Shown here in pieces: positions 53,357 through 63,407 of a DNA stretch of 64,000 bases. The stretch lies in the NCBI RefSeq assembly GCF_020509005.1, contig NC_063018.1:496001-560000 (forward strand), in the 5' to 3' direction. The translations under genes and the position numbers were made by a program. The stretch's first letter is position 1. Each line of letters starts with the position of its first letter. The notes under the pieces are model-generated. The model saw nothing but the letters and a program-made list of their open reading frames with translations, was not told where the DNA came from and did no database searches. Source of the DNA: Fulvia fulva (lineage: Eukaryota; Ascomycota; Dothideomycetes; Mycosphaerellales; Mycosphaerellaceae).

Positions 53357-56117
53357 TCACCAGTGCCACATGCACTTATAGTTCAGGATCCGGCTTCCAA
53401 GTCTGTCGTACTCGAGTGGTGATATCCAGCTATCGTTCGTCATGCGTAGCTTGCCGAAGACACTGCCGCCCTTCCAGGCCAACACAGCCGGATCGAGCTC
53501 GCGAGGCGGTGGTGCCACCAGAATCTCTTTGGGGTACTCCTTCATCAATGGATGAGCTCGCAGTCTCACCTCAAGGTAGCCTTGCAGGTGTGGTGTCTTC
53601 GAGGCGCCGCCTGTAAGCATGATGCTTCCGAGCAGGTCGCGTTGCTTGCGGTCGTCGATCTTGCCATTGTTGTCTTTACTTGCTTCGTCGATGGATGCCA
53701 GAATAGCCTCGTCCAGTGGCATGATAGGAGTAGTTCGGTCCATGACATCGAAGTCATTGGTCTCGATGTTGCTTGGTACGTCGTCCCCGTTGATCATGGT
53801 GATATCGCCGTCTGGCATTGGGGTACCATTTTCGTCTCCTGTGGGCGAGCCAGGTCTTGAGCCAAGTACTGACGACCGCGGTGTGCCATCACCATCGCCG
53901 TTGAGATGTGGTGGAATCCCGAGAGGTCGTTGTTTCTGAGGCGTGCCGTTCACTTGCAAGACTCCAACCAGACGTGCCGACTTTGCTGAAGGTGCAGCGA
54001 CAGCAGATGGAATGTTCTGATTCGTGTACTGGATTACGCGAAGCTGTGCCTTGGACTGTGGTTCGTTCGGTCGTTGGTCGTACAGATCGACAGAAACAGG
54101 AATGAGTTTCCGGCGTCCGGTCAGCTTGGTGGAGTTGTCGAAGATGGTAGGTCTGAAGTAGCCCTATGGAACTGTCAGCAGGATCATTAGGCGATCATCA
54201 ATGTCGGGACTCACGGTTGGAGCCAGCATGCCCTCATCGTACAGCTTAAACTGGTACTTCTGCGTCTCTTGGTTGTAGGCGCGAAGATGGAAATCGTACA
54301 GCTGCACACTGACGTTCTCATCACTCATCGTGGTATACTTCTCCTTGAGTTCTTCAGCAAGCAGGAAGTCGTGCCGCCGCATCAGGTTGAAGTCGCTGTA
54401 GTTGAACCGATCGTAAAGCATCATCTTGACGAACGTCTCAGTCACGTCGTAGCCGCCGTACTTGAGGTTGATGCGAGAATCCTCATGGCACATTCCGTCC
54501 TCGATGCAACAGACCGTGGTCTTCTGAGCACCCATGTCAACCATGCACGCAGTACTGAAACCTGCGCCGAATGTGGCCGCCACCGACTCTTGCTGGAAGC
54601 ATACTCGTGCGAAGCCGAAATCGCGAAGGAGCTCCTGCAGCACAGTTGCCACCACGTTTTTTTCGTAGAGGTCGGGTATTATGAAGACGCAACTGTACTG
54701 GTTCCAATCACGCTTGTGCGGTAGGTCGAGTTCTGTCTTCATGCTATCCTCGAGGATTTGAAAGTAATCGCGAAGCAGCAAGTTGCGGCTAGTGTAGTCT
54801 TTCTCGTTCAGCCATCCATGTTGCCAGGGCCAGTATAGTCGGTACTTTGGCTTGGACTCCTCGGGTATCCGAAGCGCACGCTCTCCCACGATGTACTCCG
54901 GCCCGTCTGAGGTCTCTGTCCAGTCAATTTCGACCGGATCGTTGTGCTTGGTGATGCGATCTGGTGGCGTTGTGCTGTTCCACTTCGTCACCAGCTCTCT
55001 CGAATTTGGCAGCACGCGCCGCTTGTTTGCACGTCGATATGCTCTGAATTCTGTAGCCATCGTGCCGTACTCCCGAGCAAAGTCCTCGCCATACTGTTCT
55101 TCCGGTTCGGCATCTTCATCGAGCTTCAGTCGCTTTGGCACTGGTTCCGAGTCTTCGGCCTCTGTACGTGAAGACTTTCGTGCGATGACCATGGGTACGG
55201 TCTTTGGCAGTGCATCGGTGGCAAATCCAAGCCGCAAGTTCTGGCTGCCGACATGAATGACAATGGTCTTCTCGCCGTAATTCTCGCCCATCATGTCATC
55301 CATGGGCACATCCTCATCAATGTCGGGGCCCACATCCGCGGCGAGTCCGGTCGGTTCCATGCCATGTTGGGCACGCACACGGTCGAGCTCGACGGCAGCT
55401 CGCTTTCTCGCTTCTAGCCGCTCTTCTTGCTGGAGGCGGAGTGCCAGTATCTGGTCATCGCGCTTGAGGAAGTCACTATATCCATGATTGTCAGTCAATG
55501 TCACCGTGTCATGTGAACGTGTTTTCAGCCAGGAGCATCCGGTGTTCGGTATCCAGATAGCAATGTCCATTCAGCTGTGTCCAGGCGGTGTCGACATTGG
55601 CATGTGATCAGCAGCAGGTAGAAGTGCATAGTGGTCTGTGAAGGTCAGTAGAGTGTGAAGGAAGATGTACCTCTTCACGTACTGCACATTGAGTGCATAC
55701 ACGTCCTTTTTGCCTTTCCGCAGACCGTCAAGGACTTTTCGCGCGACCATTGTGGCAAGGGATGGTTGTTGTCATATGGTGATGGTGGTGGTGGTGGTGG
55801 AGCGAGAGATGTCGGAAGGATGGGTGGCAGGCGACACGATTGGATGAGATGCGACTCACGTGTAGTAGTTTTTCTGGTTGATCATGGAGACTTGCGGCCA
55901 TGTCGTGAACTCCATATTGTTGTCCGTGCGCTGCAGCCCTACGACAAAACAGAATGCTTAGTATGCATGATCCCATTTCCGGGTTGTGCGGAGTCCATTC
56001 GAGATGGCGGTGAATACGTCCTGTGCAAGGATGGGAGACGTGGTGATATGATGAGTCGTGGCGATATGTCGTACCTTCTTCACGCAGCAGCGCGCGACCT
56101 GACTTCTTGCCGACCAT
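53357..56117 (-). CDS. ARP8: Actin-related protein 8, INO80 chromatin-remodelling subunit
   Basis: Four exons, 56,117-56,075, 55,938-55,860, 55,475-54,215 and 54,163-53,357; 729 residues. Exon 1 MVGKKSGRALLREE joins exon 2 GLQRTDNNMEFTTWPQVSMI, then NQKNYYT continues into DFLKRDDQILALRLQQEERL, the Arp8-specific start. The actin fold shows IVIHVGSQNLRLGFATDA, an Arp8 insert with PVPKRLKLDED, SCVFIIPDLYEKNVVATVLQ, CFQQESVAATFGAGFSTACM, VDMGAQKTTVCCIEDG and, in exon 4, IMLTGGASKTPHLQGYLEVR. Nuclear role: nucleosome binding and remodelling by INO80. Intron 2 is long for this genome (384 nt) and holds a GGT microsatellite near 55,782-55,800. A pseudo-start inside intron 2 (MDIAIWIPNTG) is ignored. 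Confidence 0.92.
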
Positions 56118-56575
56118 CGTGCTCGATATCGAATGCTGCTGTATCAACGATATGGCTTGCGGCAGTTCGGGCTATCCGTGGCGTGTGGTGGATGAGACAG
56201 TGGTGCTGGATGGTGATAGTGATAGTTGCGGGCGGAAACTATATCGACATTTGTCGTCGGTAGCATCCGGACAAGATCACAGGTGACAGGTGAAGCTCGA
56301 GTGTCTCGCAAGGACTGGCTAGCACGAATGCATCAAGAGTGAAGTGTGGTGGTTGGCCGTTGAATCTCCCGCGCATGTCCAAGGAAAGTCCTGCTTCGGC
56401 TGATCTTGCGCCGCCACGACTTCTGGCAACGCCGCCCCGCATCGCAACCATCCCACTCCAAATGAGGGTTTGCCCAAGTTACACCTGACGACGAGCTCGA
56501 GAGACTGCCAGCATCTCCAACTACACTCCGGGCGACAGTCAAAGCACGCCTTCCAGCTCCACAACACCACACAAG
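56118..56575. other. Divergent promoter region of ARP8 and NTF2
   Basis: No coding signal that survives inspection. Open minus-strand frames continue into NTF2 introns and are shadows. Confidence 0.4.
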
Positions 56576-57300
56576 ATGGCGGGTACGTGCAAACCCTCGA
56601 GCGACGACCGCGATCACCACGAGTGACGAAGTGTCCCAGCGTGCTAACACCCATATCCAGACTTCGAGAGTGTTGCGAGTACGATACACCCGACCCAGCG
56701 CCTTCGTCCCCTTATCTGACCGACCGCAGAGCAATTCGTCGAGTACTACTACAAGCAGTTCGACAGCGACCGATCTGGCCTGGCCCCACTCTACGTACGT
56801 CCATGTTGCGCTCCAATGGGGAAGATGGCCATAAGACAGAAGGGCACGACTGACACAGTCATGTAGAGAGACAACTCCATGTTGACATTCGAGGCCCAAC
56901 CATTCCAGAGCGCGGCAGCTATCGTGCAAAAGCTACAGGTATGGGCAGCAAGGACTTAGCAACAGGTGAATCATCAAGGGCTGATTGTGCAACAACAGGA
57001 ACTTCCCTTCCAGAGGATCGAGCACCAAGTCGCGACCCTCGACGCACAGCCAAGCAACGAATCTGGCGGCATCCTCGTCATTGTCAGCGGCGCGCTTTTG
57101 GTGAGTTGGATCGACCTGCTATTGGAACCGTTCCAAGCAAGGGCACATGCTGGGGCACATGCTGACGGGAGTTTGCGTTCCAGGTCGAGGAGGAGAAGCG
57201 ACCGATGTCATACGCTCAGACCTTCCAGTTGTTGCCAACCCCAGAAGGCTCCTACTACATCTTCAATGACGTCTTCCGCCTCGTGTACCCAGCCGCGTAG
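56576..57300 (+). CDS. NTF2: Nuclear transport factor 2
   Basis: Six exons: 56,576-56,582, 56,661-56,678, 56,730-56,794, 56,867-56,938, 56,999-57,100, 57,184-57,300; 126 residues. The first exon is only 7 nt (ATGGCGG) and the second 18 nt. Splicing yields MADFESVAKQFVEYYYKQFD, SDRSGLAPLYRDNSMLTFEA, LPFQRIEHQVATLDAQPS, GGILVIVSGALLVEEEKRPM and YAQTFQLLPTPEGSYYIFND, then VFRLVYPAA, which follows the conserved NTF2 sequence end to end. It carries RanGDP into the nucleus by binding FxFG nucleoporins. Every intron is GT-AG and the frame is continuous, so the model is firm even though no long open frame exists. Confidence 0.93.
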
Positions 57301-58217
57301 AAGAGGGATGAATTCCGACACCGAATCAATAGATGGGCACGCAGGAAGTGACGCGGATCACTGAAGTCCGACCAACGGAGGGTTGATATCGTTGCCGTGG
57401 CTTACTGTAGCTCTAAGAGCCCATACGGAAGAGTTCAGTTCAGAGCCGCCCCAGGATATGAGAGCGCTCACAGACGACGACTTAAAGTCTTCGATGTAGG
57501 AGCATGACATGCCATACCGAGATACCATTCCACAGCCTCCACCACATCCAGTCATGGTCAAACCCATGCCCTATGTCTTTGATGCTGTACCTTCCCTCGA
57601 GGATCGAGCGATTTATCCCATGGTTCTCTTTTTCATATGTAACCTTGGAAGAAGTGCTCGCAGCTTGATGTGCTGATGACTTTCCACGTTTCGCCACGGC
57701 AACAGTCAATTTTAGGTCTTGATGTGTCCAGGTCGCGAACAGTCAGCATTTGTCATAATGGTGTAGTGAGTTTGTGACGAGGAGACTTGATATTCATTCT
57801 TCAGAGATGTTGTCGCGTACAGGAACCAATGGCTCTTACTCAGCTAAAGCCACGTTGATCGTCGGCGCTAGTCTAGTATCGGACCCTTGCGACTTCCCCA
57901 GCAGTGGAACGAGGCGTATGTCTGTTGTTGTCGCAAGCTGTCTAAGCAATCGCATCCTTACACCATAAACATCTGACCAACGCCACACTCGCCCGACGGA
58001 CTCAGCTGCCTGATCACGAGTACATATCACGAACAAACGTCGCAAACAAAACCACCATCAGGAGATCGCATAGCCCTGACCCAACGACAACGACCAAGCT
58101 GAGGTGTCAATAAGCTCCATCCCGCAACGTCCACAAAGCACACCAACCACCACGAGCAGAATTACAAATTCTTGTACGATATAGGCAGCTTCAGGCTGTG
58201 AGGAAGAGGTACCACAA
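57301..58217. other. Intergenic region
   Basis: About 900 bp with the NTF2 3' UTR and the TVP18 promoter. Only short frames without recognisable content. Confidence 0.4.
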
Positions 58218-58847
58218 TGACGCTCGCGGAAGAGTTCAAGTCGAGGAATTTCAGTGAGTGATGTACCACGTGGAATCTCGCTCAGGCGCATAATTACAAC
58301 ATGCTGACGGCAGTGATTTGCAGGCATATACGGTCAATGGTATGGCGAAAGACAATTCCTGCCATGACGGAACAGCGCCTAACAACACCCTCACAGGACG
58401 GGCGTGCTCTGCGTAGTGCTATGCTTCGCACTCGGCATAGCGAACATCTTCCACTTCAACCTCGTAATCCTCTTCAGCGTCCTCTGCCTGTACGCCAACC
58501 CTTGCCTCCACCCCTCCTCAATACCCCTCTAACATACCTATTCCAGTATCAGCGCCTTCGTCATAATCTTCATCGAAATCCCGCTCCTCCTCCGAATCTG
58601 CCCAACATCCCCCAAATTCGACGCCTTCATCCGCCGCTTCGAAACGAACTACATGCGCGCCGCAATCTACGGCGTCATGTCCGTCATCCAATGGCTCTCG
58701 ATTATCGCCAAGGCGACCAGCCTGATTGCCGCCGCGGTCGTGCTGCTGTTCGCAGCGCTGTTTTATGTCCTGGCGGGTGTCAAGGGACAAGAGTTTCAGA
58801 GCAGTAAGACGTTGGGTGGGCAGGGAGTTGCGCAGATGATTGTTTAG
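58218..58847 (+). CDS. TVP18: Golgi apparatus membrane protein TVP18
   Basis: Four exons: 58,218-58,254, 58,324-58,339 (16 nt), 58,397-58,489, 58,547-58,847; 148 residues. Spliced product: MTLAEEFKSRNFSIYGQWTG, VLCVVLCFALGIANIFHFNL, VILFSVLCLISAFVIIFIEI, PLLLRICPTSPKFDAFIRRF, ETNYMRAAIYGVMSVIQWLS and the C-terminal KTLGGQGVAQMIV. Four membrane segments, as in yeast Tvp18, a late-Golgi vesicle protein possibly acting in trafficking. The match in length, the RICPTSxxFxxFIRRF loop and the ending make the call firm. Confidence 0.92.
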
Positions 58848-59140
58848 GATAAATCGGTGCTGGGAGTGAGGATTATGGTGGCAGGAGAGCATAGTACGGG
58901 GTATCAATACATGCTCGAGCTTTTGCGGTGAAGTAGGGATAAGGATGTGGTGTGGTATGATAGGGTGGTCTGGCCTTGTGACTGGATTGCTGGATTGCAT
59001 TGAGCGAGGAGTATCATGAGGTGTTTTGAAGGTACAGGGTGTTACTTTTTGTACTTTTATGGTGGGCATGAGATGATGTGCTCTGCGCGTTATAGAGTGG
59101 GATGAATGCAAGGATATGTGCTAAAAGGTCCCTCGGGCGA

Positions 59141-59304
59141 AGCAAAAGCAAAACGATCGCCTCTGCCGGAACAGCCGTGCGCCGACATCAAAGAGCTGTC
59201 ATGTCTCTTTTGGCATGGTCAAGGCTTCTGCTGTACATGCGCATGCCCTTTAAAGGCGGTTTGGTTGCGCCACTCGGGCAGAGACAATCGTCGGAGGCTG
59301 TCGG
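59141..59304. repeat. Inverted-repeat unit 1
   Basis: Left arm AGCAAAAGCAAAACGATCGC followed by CTCTGCCGG (59,141-59,169); right arm near 59,264-59,304 with CGGGCAGAGACAATCGTCGG. GGCAGAG(GC/AC)(G/A)ATCGT pairs with the left arm at about 13 of 15 positions. Confidence 0.55.
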
Positions 59305-59650
59305 TTCTAACATGAATGTATAGCTACTCCTGGGATATGTGACGGATGAGACACCCGTGAGCACGGATCAGCAGTCACGCACAAGTGCAAATTATGGCAA
59401 GAAATAGTGGTCCCATCGCTTCCACATCCCAACGGACTTGGCTACGATTCCTGCTGGAGAGATGTGCCGGCTGAACTGCAAAAGGTCTCGAGCCGCGCGT
59501 GCGAACATTCGGTCTCTGGGCATCGGAGCCTGCATACTGGCTGCACTAGGTACGGAGATATATTCACGCTAATCAGACCACGCGCGGAGAAGAGAAGAGA
59601 ACTCTTCTCGCACAGGTCAGTGGATCCCATCACAATATCACACTGGACGA

Positions 59651-59819
59651 CAAAAGGCAAAACAATCGCCACCGTCCAGATGGCAACCCGCCTGCCTCCA
59701 GCTACTCCCTGGATATCGTTCGGTGTCTGGTGAACTCTCTAGCGCCAGGTTGTAGTCGGACCTCGTTGCATGAACGGCTTTCAATTGCGCCATCTGGACG
59801 GTGGTAACTGTCGAGGGCG
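59651..59819. repeat. Inverted-repeat unit 2
   Basis: Left arm GGCAAAACAATCGCCACCG and TCCAGATGGCAA (59,651-59,686); right arm ATTGCGCCATCTGGACGGTG and GTAACTGTCGAGG (59,784-59,819). CCATCTGGACGGTGG is a perfect 15-base inverse match between the arms. Confidence 0.65.
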
Positions 59820-60582
59820 ATGAATTTGGTTGGTTATATGTAGGTACACCCGTATTGTGATCCGCTGAGCTTGGATCATGGAGGCCAAGGGGTGATTCAA
59901 CGAAGCAAAAGGCCCTTTTTGCTCATTGGCCGAGGCACAGCAGAAAGCAAGACATTCATATTCGCTCGAATTGGACAGATCAAAGGGTCGAGTGCGAAGT
60001 TTCATATCAAAGACTGTTTGGCGACCTTTCCTCCGTTCGGTCTTTGCAGAGGATCTTGGCATCCTGAGTATGCCATATGACTGCGCCTTCCGGGCGGAGA
60101 TGGTGCCCAGGGCGACGGAATCCGAGCACAGTTGATATCTCCACTCTCCACGCTCCGCCGCTGCTCGACGCTGGTGGTCTTTATGGTTAACGAACCGAGC
60201 AAAAGCACAGAATCAACGCGAATCGCCAACGCACGAACAGCCGTTGGCGGATCCTTCTTGGTCTACATATCCCAACAGGTATGGTCAGGACTCACAGGAA
60301 GCCATCTGTGCTGGAAAGACAAAAGGGTCAAATGCAGACCGATCACTATCGATTCTTGGGATCCTGGCTGTAATGCCACATCGATACTCTTAGCCCATTG
60401 ACACAGTAGGATCGCATACGCGAACCAGCTTGCAACCGAGGCAAACTCTCGCTGCGCCCTGAGCTGTGCTATCTGAACAATTGTGGTTGTCGAGAGGCCG
60501 CAACGGGACCGTGGGACATCCTCCTGGCAATGCATGCTTAAGTTGAAATGATTGACAAAGCCTTATCGACGGAGCCGAGGAG

Positions 60583-60746
60583 CGCAAAAAGCAAAACAAC
60601 CACCACCGCCCGAATGGCAATTTGAAGGATATCTTGACGAGCGCACGCGAAACCGCGTGTGTCCGACACCGTGCCTATCCGATTCTGAGGCTGACCACCT
60701 TTCTAGCGCCTTACCGTTGCGCCATTCGAGCGATGGTGGTTGTCGG
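60583..60746. repeat. Inverted-repeat unit 3
   Basis: Left arm AGCAAAACAACCACCACCGC and CCGAATGGCAA (60,583-60,620); right arm TTGCGCCATTCGAGCGATGG and TGGTTGTCGG (60,717-60,746). About 19 of 21 bases pair. Confidence 0.65.
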
Positions 60747-61008
60747 AAGAGTCTTGACTTATCAACATATATGTAGCCAGTGTTCCGAATCAGGATCGGT
60801 AGAGCAGAGCTTTGTCTAGTGAAAGGCTGTAATAAGGGCAAAACTTTCTTCGTCATCCAAGGGGTGACGGGTACACGGCGTCGGTGCATGTTCACGGCAA
60901 TATCACTATGACAAGTCGAGATCATATGCAATCTATGCACACGCCACTACACACCTCGGCAACCAACGGCAACCCCAATTCTTTGTTCAAAACATGGCCT
61001 CTTGAGTG

Positions 61009-61053
61009 CCGAGTCACAAGTCACAAGCCCCGAGTCGCGAGTCGCGAGCCGCG
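61009..61053 (+). repeat. Short tandem repeat of CGAGTC/CGAGCC units
   Basis: CGAGTCACAAGTCACAAGCC followed by CCGAGTCGCGAGTCGCGAGC: degenerate tandem units of 7-8 bp. Confidence 0.6.
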
Positions 61054-61242
61054 GGCCACAGGTCAACAAAAAGATCTCCTTCTCCCACCGACCCTCTTCC
61101 TTCCTTTCTTCCTCAACAAGGGGTAATGTGGCGTTGGATGTGGCGGTGGTAATCGACGGTGGCGCTTGGGGTGGTAACCGCCACTCCCGCGCTGTAAACC
61201 ATCGAGTCCTACCGCCACCTCCGACGCCATTGGAGGAAGCAA

Positions 61243-61277
61243 CAGGAGAGGGCGAACATGGGGTTCGTCCTCTCCTG
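61243..61277. repeat. Perfect-looking short hairpin
   Basis: CAGGAGAGGGCGAAC and GTTCGTCCTCTCCTG pair over 15 bases with one mismatch, separated by about 5 bases. Confidence 0.6.
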
Positions 61278-61644
61278 TCTTGCGGTCGGATTGGGGGACG
61301 TGAAAGATGTAGGGAGCTGGGTGCTCGGGGTGATAGGATGTGCATTTCACATTGGCAGCGTGGGCCGAGGGGAACTGAAGCGGTCTAATTAGAGAGTATG
61401 CACATACACCAATGCAGCCGTCCGTCTGACTACGATCCTAAAGCGCCATACGGTTGGCCTATGTAAGTGACGCTGATCGCTGGAGGTCCAGACGCTGGTT
61501 TGGCAGCACATGGCTCGTGCTCTTTCCCGATTGTCTGAATCGACACATTAATCGGTCAGGACAAAAAGATGATAGCGTCAGAACAATCATCGCAGGCATA
61601 TGGCTATCCACCACCAAGTCGTATTCGGGAGCAAAATCTCGAGT

Positions 61645-61810
61645 CCCAAAAACAATCGCCATCGTCAGAATCATCGTTGCGTTGGCAGAGCCAAGGGACA
61701 TCGATTTGTGTTACCCCGGGCGATGCCAGATGCAGACGTCGCAGTTTATGTTGCTTTCTGCAAATGTTGGTGAGCACTACACCATTCCGACGATGGCGAC
61801 TGTCGGGGGC
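61645..61810. repeat. Inverted-repeat unit 4
   Basis: Left arm CAAAAACAATCGCCATCGTC and AGAAT (61,645-61,671); right arm CCATTCCGACGATGGCGACT and GTCGGGGGC (61,782-61,810). About 18 of 20 bases pair. Same general layout as units 1-3. Confidence 0.6.
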
Positions 61811-61939
61811 AAGGATTTGAAGATTGCATTGATCAGTCATCAGATAGGAGACGCATGTGACATTGCCTGGGCACAGCTACTGAACAGCTGGAAGTTTAAG
61901 GGATGAATTCCAACTGTACGCTTTCGATACATCGTGCTT

Positions 61940-63407
61940 CTAGGCGAGCGTTGTGGAATCTCGATGCTCAAGCTGTACACTCGCTGCATCATAGTACTTC
62001 AACTCTGGCGCATCATCAACAAATCCCTCTCGCCCGATCAGCCCCATCCTCAGCCCCAACTCATACACACCGCAATACACACTCCAGACGGGCCTGAACG
62101 CTGCAAAGCCCCACCATGTCCACCACTTCGCCGAATCGAAGGGCATGATGTTCCTCCCTCCACTCTTCTCGACCCAGGCAAATGTCCGTTCCATCATTTC
62201 AGCCTCGTAGAATTCTTGTGCTTGCTTGACTGGAGCATCCGAAGAGCCGCGAGCAAGCTCTTGGAGGTAGGGCAACATCTTCGCAGCATCCAGCATAGAC
62301 TGGTTCCCCCCCTGGCCGCGGTACGGCAGCATGGCATGGATTGCGTCACCCATCAGCCAAATCCGTGGGTGTCCTTTCACGGCGTCCGTCGGATCTGTCT
62401 TCCGAGCTTTGGCTCGCCAGTCGACGGGCGGCCGTTGCGAGACGTGTGCAGTATAATCGTAAGGGTCTGTGTCAGAAATCATATCGAGCATCTGATGGTA
62501 CTGAGGAGCCCAGTCTCGTATACAGAGGCGCAGAACATCCAGTTTCTCAGCTGCTGAGAGGGTAGACGGTTCACCTGGGACGAGATGCACCGGCACATAG
62601 ATACCAAACATACAGGAGCCTGTCTTAAGATCGGCGGAGGAGGCGTCCATGTCGGGGAGGTATGTGGCAAAGTAGAAGCTCAGGTCGTTGATGAAGGCGA
62701 GATTGGGGCCATCTAGGAATTTTGGTGGTAGGTTTCGTAGGTCGTTGACGGAGACATCGGCTTTGGAGATGAAGGGGTGGTGGGTGGCGAGGGGTGCGAT
62801 GTTGTTTAGGCCGAGTTGTCGGTTGATCTGGGATGTTTGTGAGTATGGATTGAATGAGGATTATCACGAAAATTAGGTCGCACCTTCGAATGGTTGCCAT
62901 CGGCTCCGACGACCACGTCCGCCTCGTCTTCGTACCCTCCTTCGAAGTACACTTTAACTCTCTCGCGTCCATACCGCTGCACAATTTCTACTCTTTCAAA
63001 CTTTTTCTAGTGCATCACATTCTCTTCAGGAATCTGCTTCATCATCTCGTCTCTCAGTAACACATGACTGATCGCAGCACTCTTGTTGTACGCCTTGAAC
63101 AGACTGAGGTCAATCGGTGGTCTGAAGTCCCTGTCAAACAGATTCGGCGCCACAGCTTTGCGTCCAGCTGCTCTCCCGAACCTGGAGACTATCCGTTCCA
63201 GGTCAGACTTCTTGAGACATGCTCTCATGCCTTCCAGCGATGGACCACCGAGCCTGATCCGATAGCCCTCACGCTTGGTGTCTGCTCAGTCGCGCTCGTA
63301 GAGGGTAAAGTCGATATGGGAATTGAGAGGCCATTGGCGAGTAGGGTTCCTGAAAGACCTGCGCCGACGATTATGATTTTGAAGGGAGGGGGCTGGGAGT
63401 TTTTCAT
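61940..63407 (-). pseudogene. FAD-dependent monooxygenase (aromatic hydroxylase type), disabled
   Basis: Two exons, 63,407-62,884 and 62,827-61,940, with a 56-nt intron. The N-terminal FAD-binding fold is clear: KIIIVGAGLSGTLLANGL, then after a one-base loss near 63,319-63,333 the frame continues NSHIDFTLYERD. An in-frame TGA follows at 63,288-63,286, then REGYRIRLGGPSLEGMRACL and later a TAG at 63,009-63,007 before KKFERVEIVQRYGRERVKV and DEADVVVGADGNHSK (the DG motif). Exon 2 is intact, with INRQLGLNNIAPLATHHPF and the second FAD motif IWLMGDAIHAMLPYRGQGGN. The layout is that of salicylate-hydroxylase-like group A flavoprotein monooxygenases. Three lesions make it a pseudogene. TGA fits CGA and TAG fits CAG, each by C to T. 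Confidence 0.8.

Larger units (their letters stand above)
58848..61939. other. Gene-free 3-kb stretch with dispersed inverted-repeat units
   Basis: No gene is supported: many short frames of similar length in all frames and no domain. What stands out is a family of short hairpin-like units, listed separately, and the short repeats near 61,009-61,277. CA and TG are present at normal levels, so it is not RIPed. Confidence 0.6.

Noticed and set aside
55476..55570. Start of ARP8 at 55,570 (MDIAIWIPNTG)
   Set aside because: The conserved Arp8 N-terminus is encoded by two upstream exons that splice in frame at 55,475.
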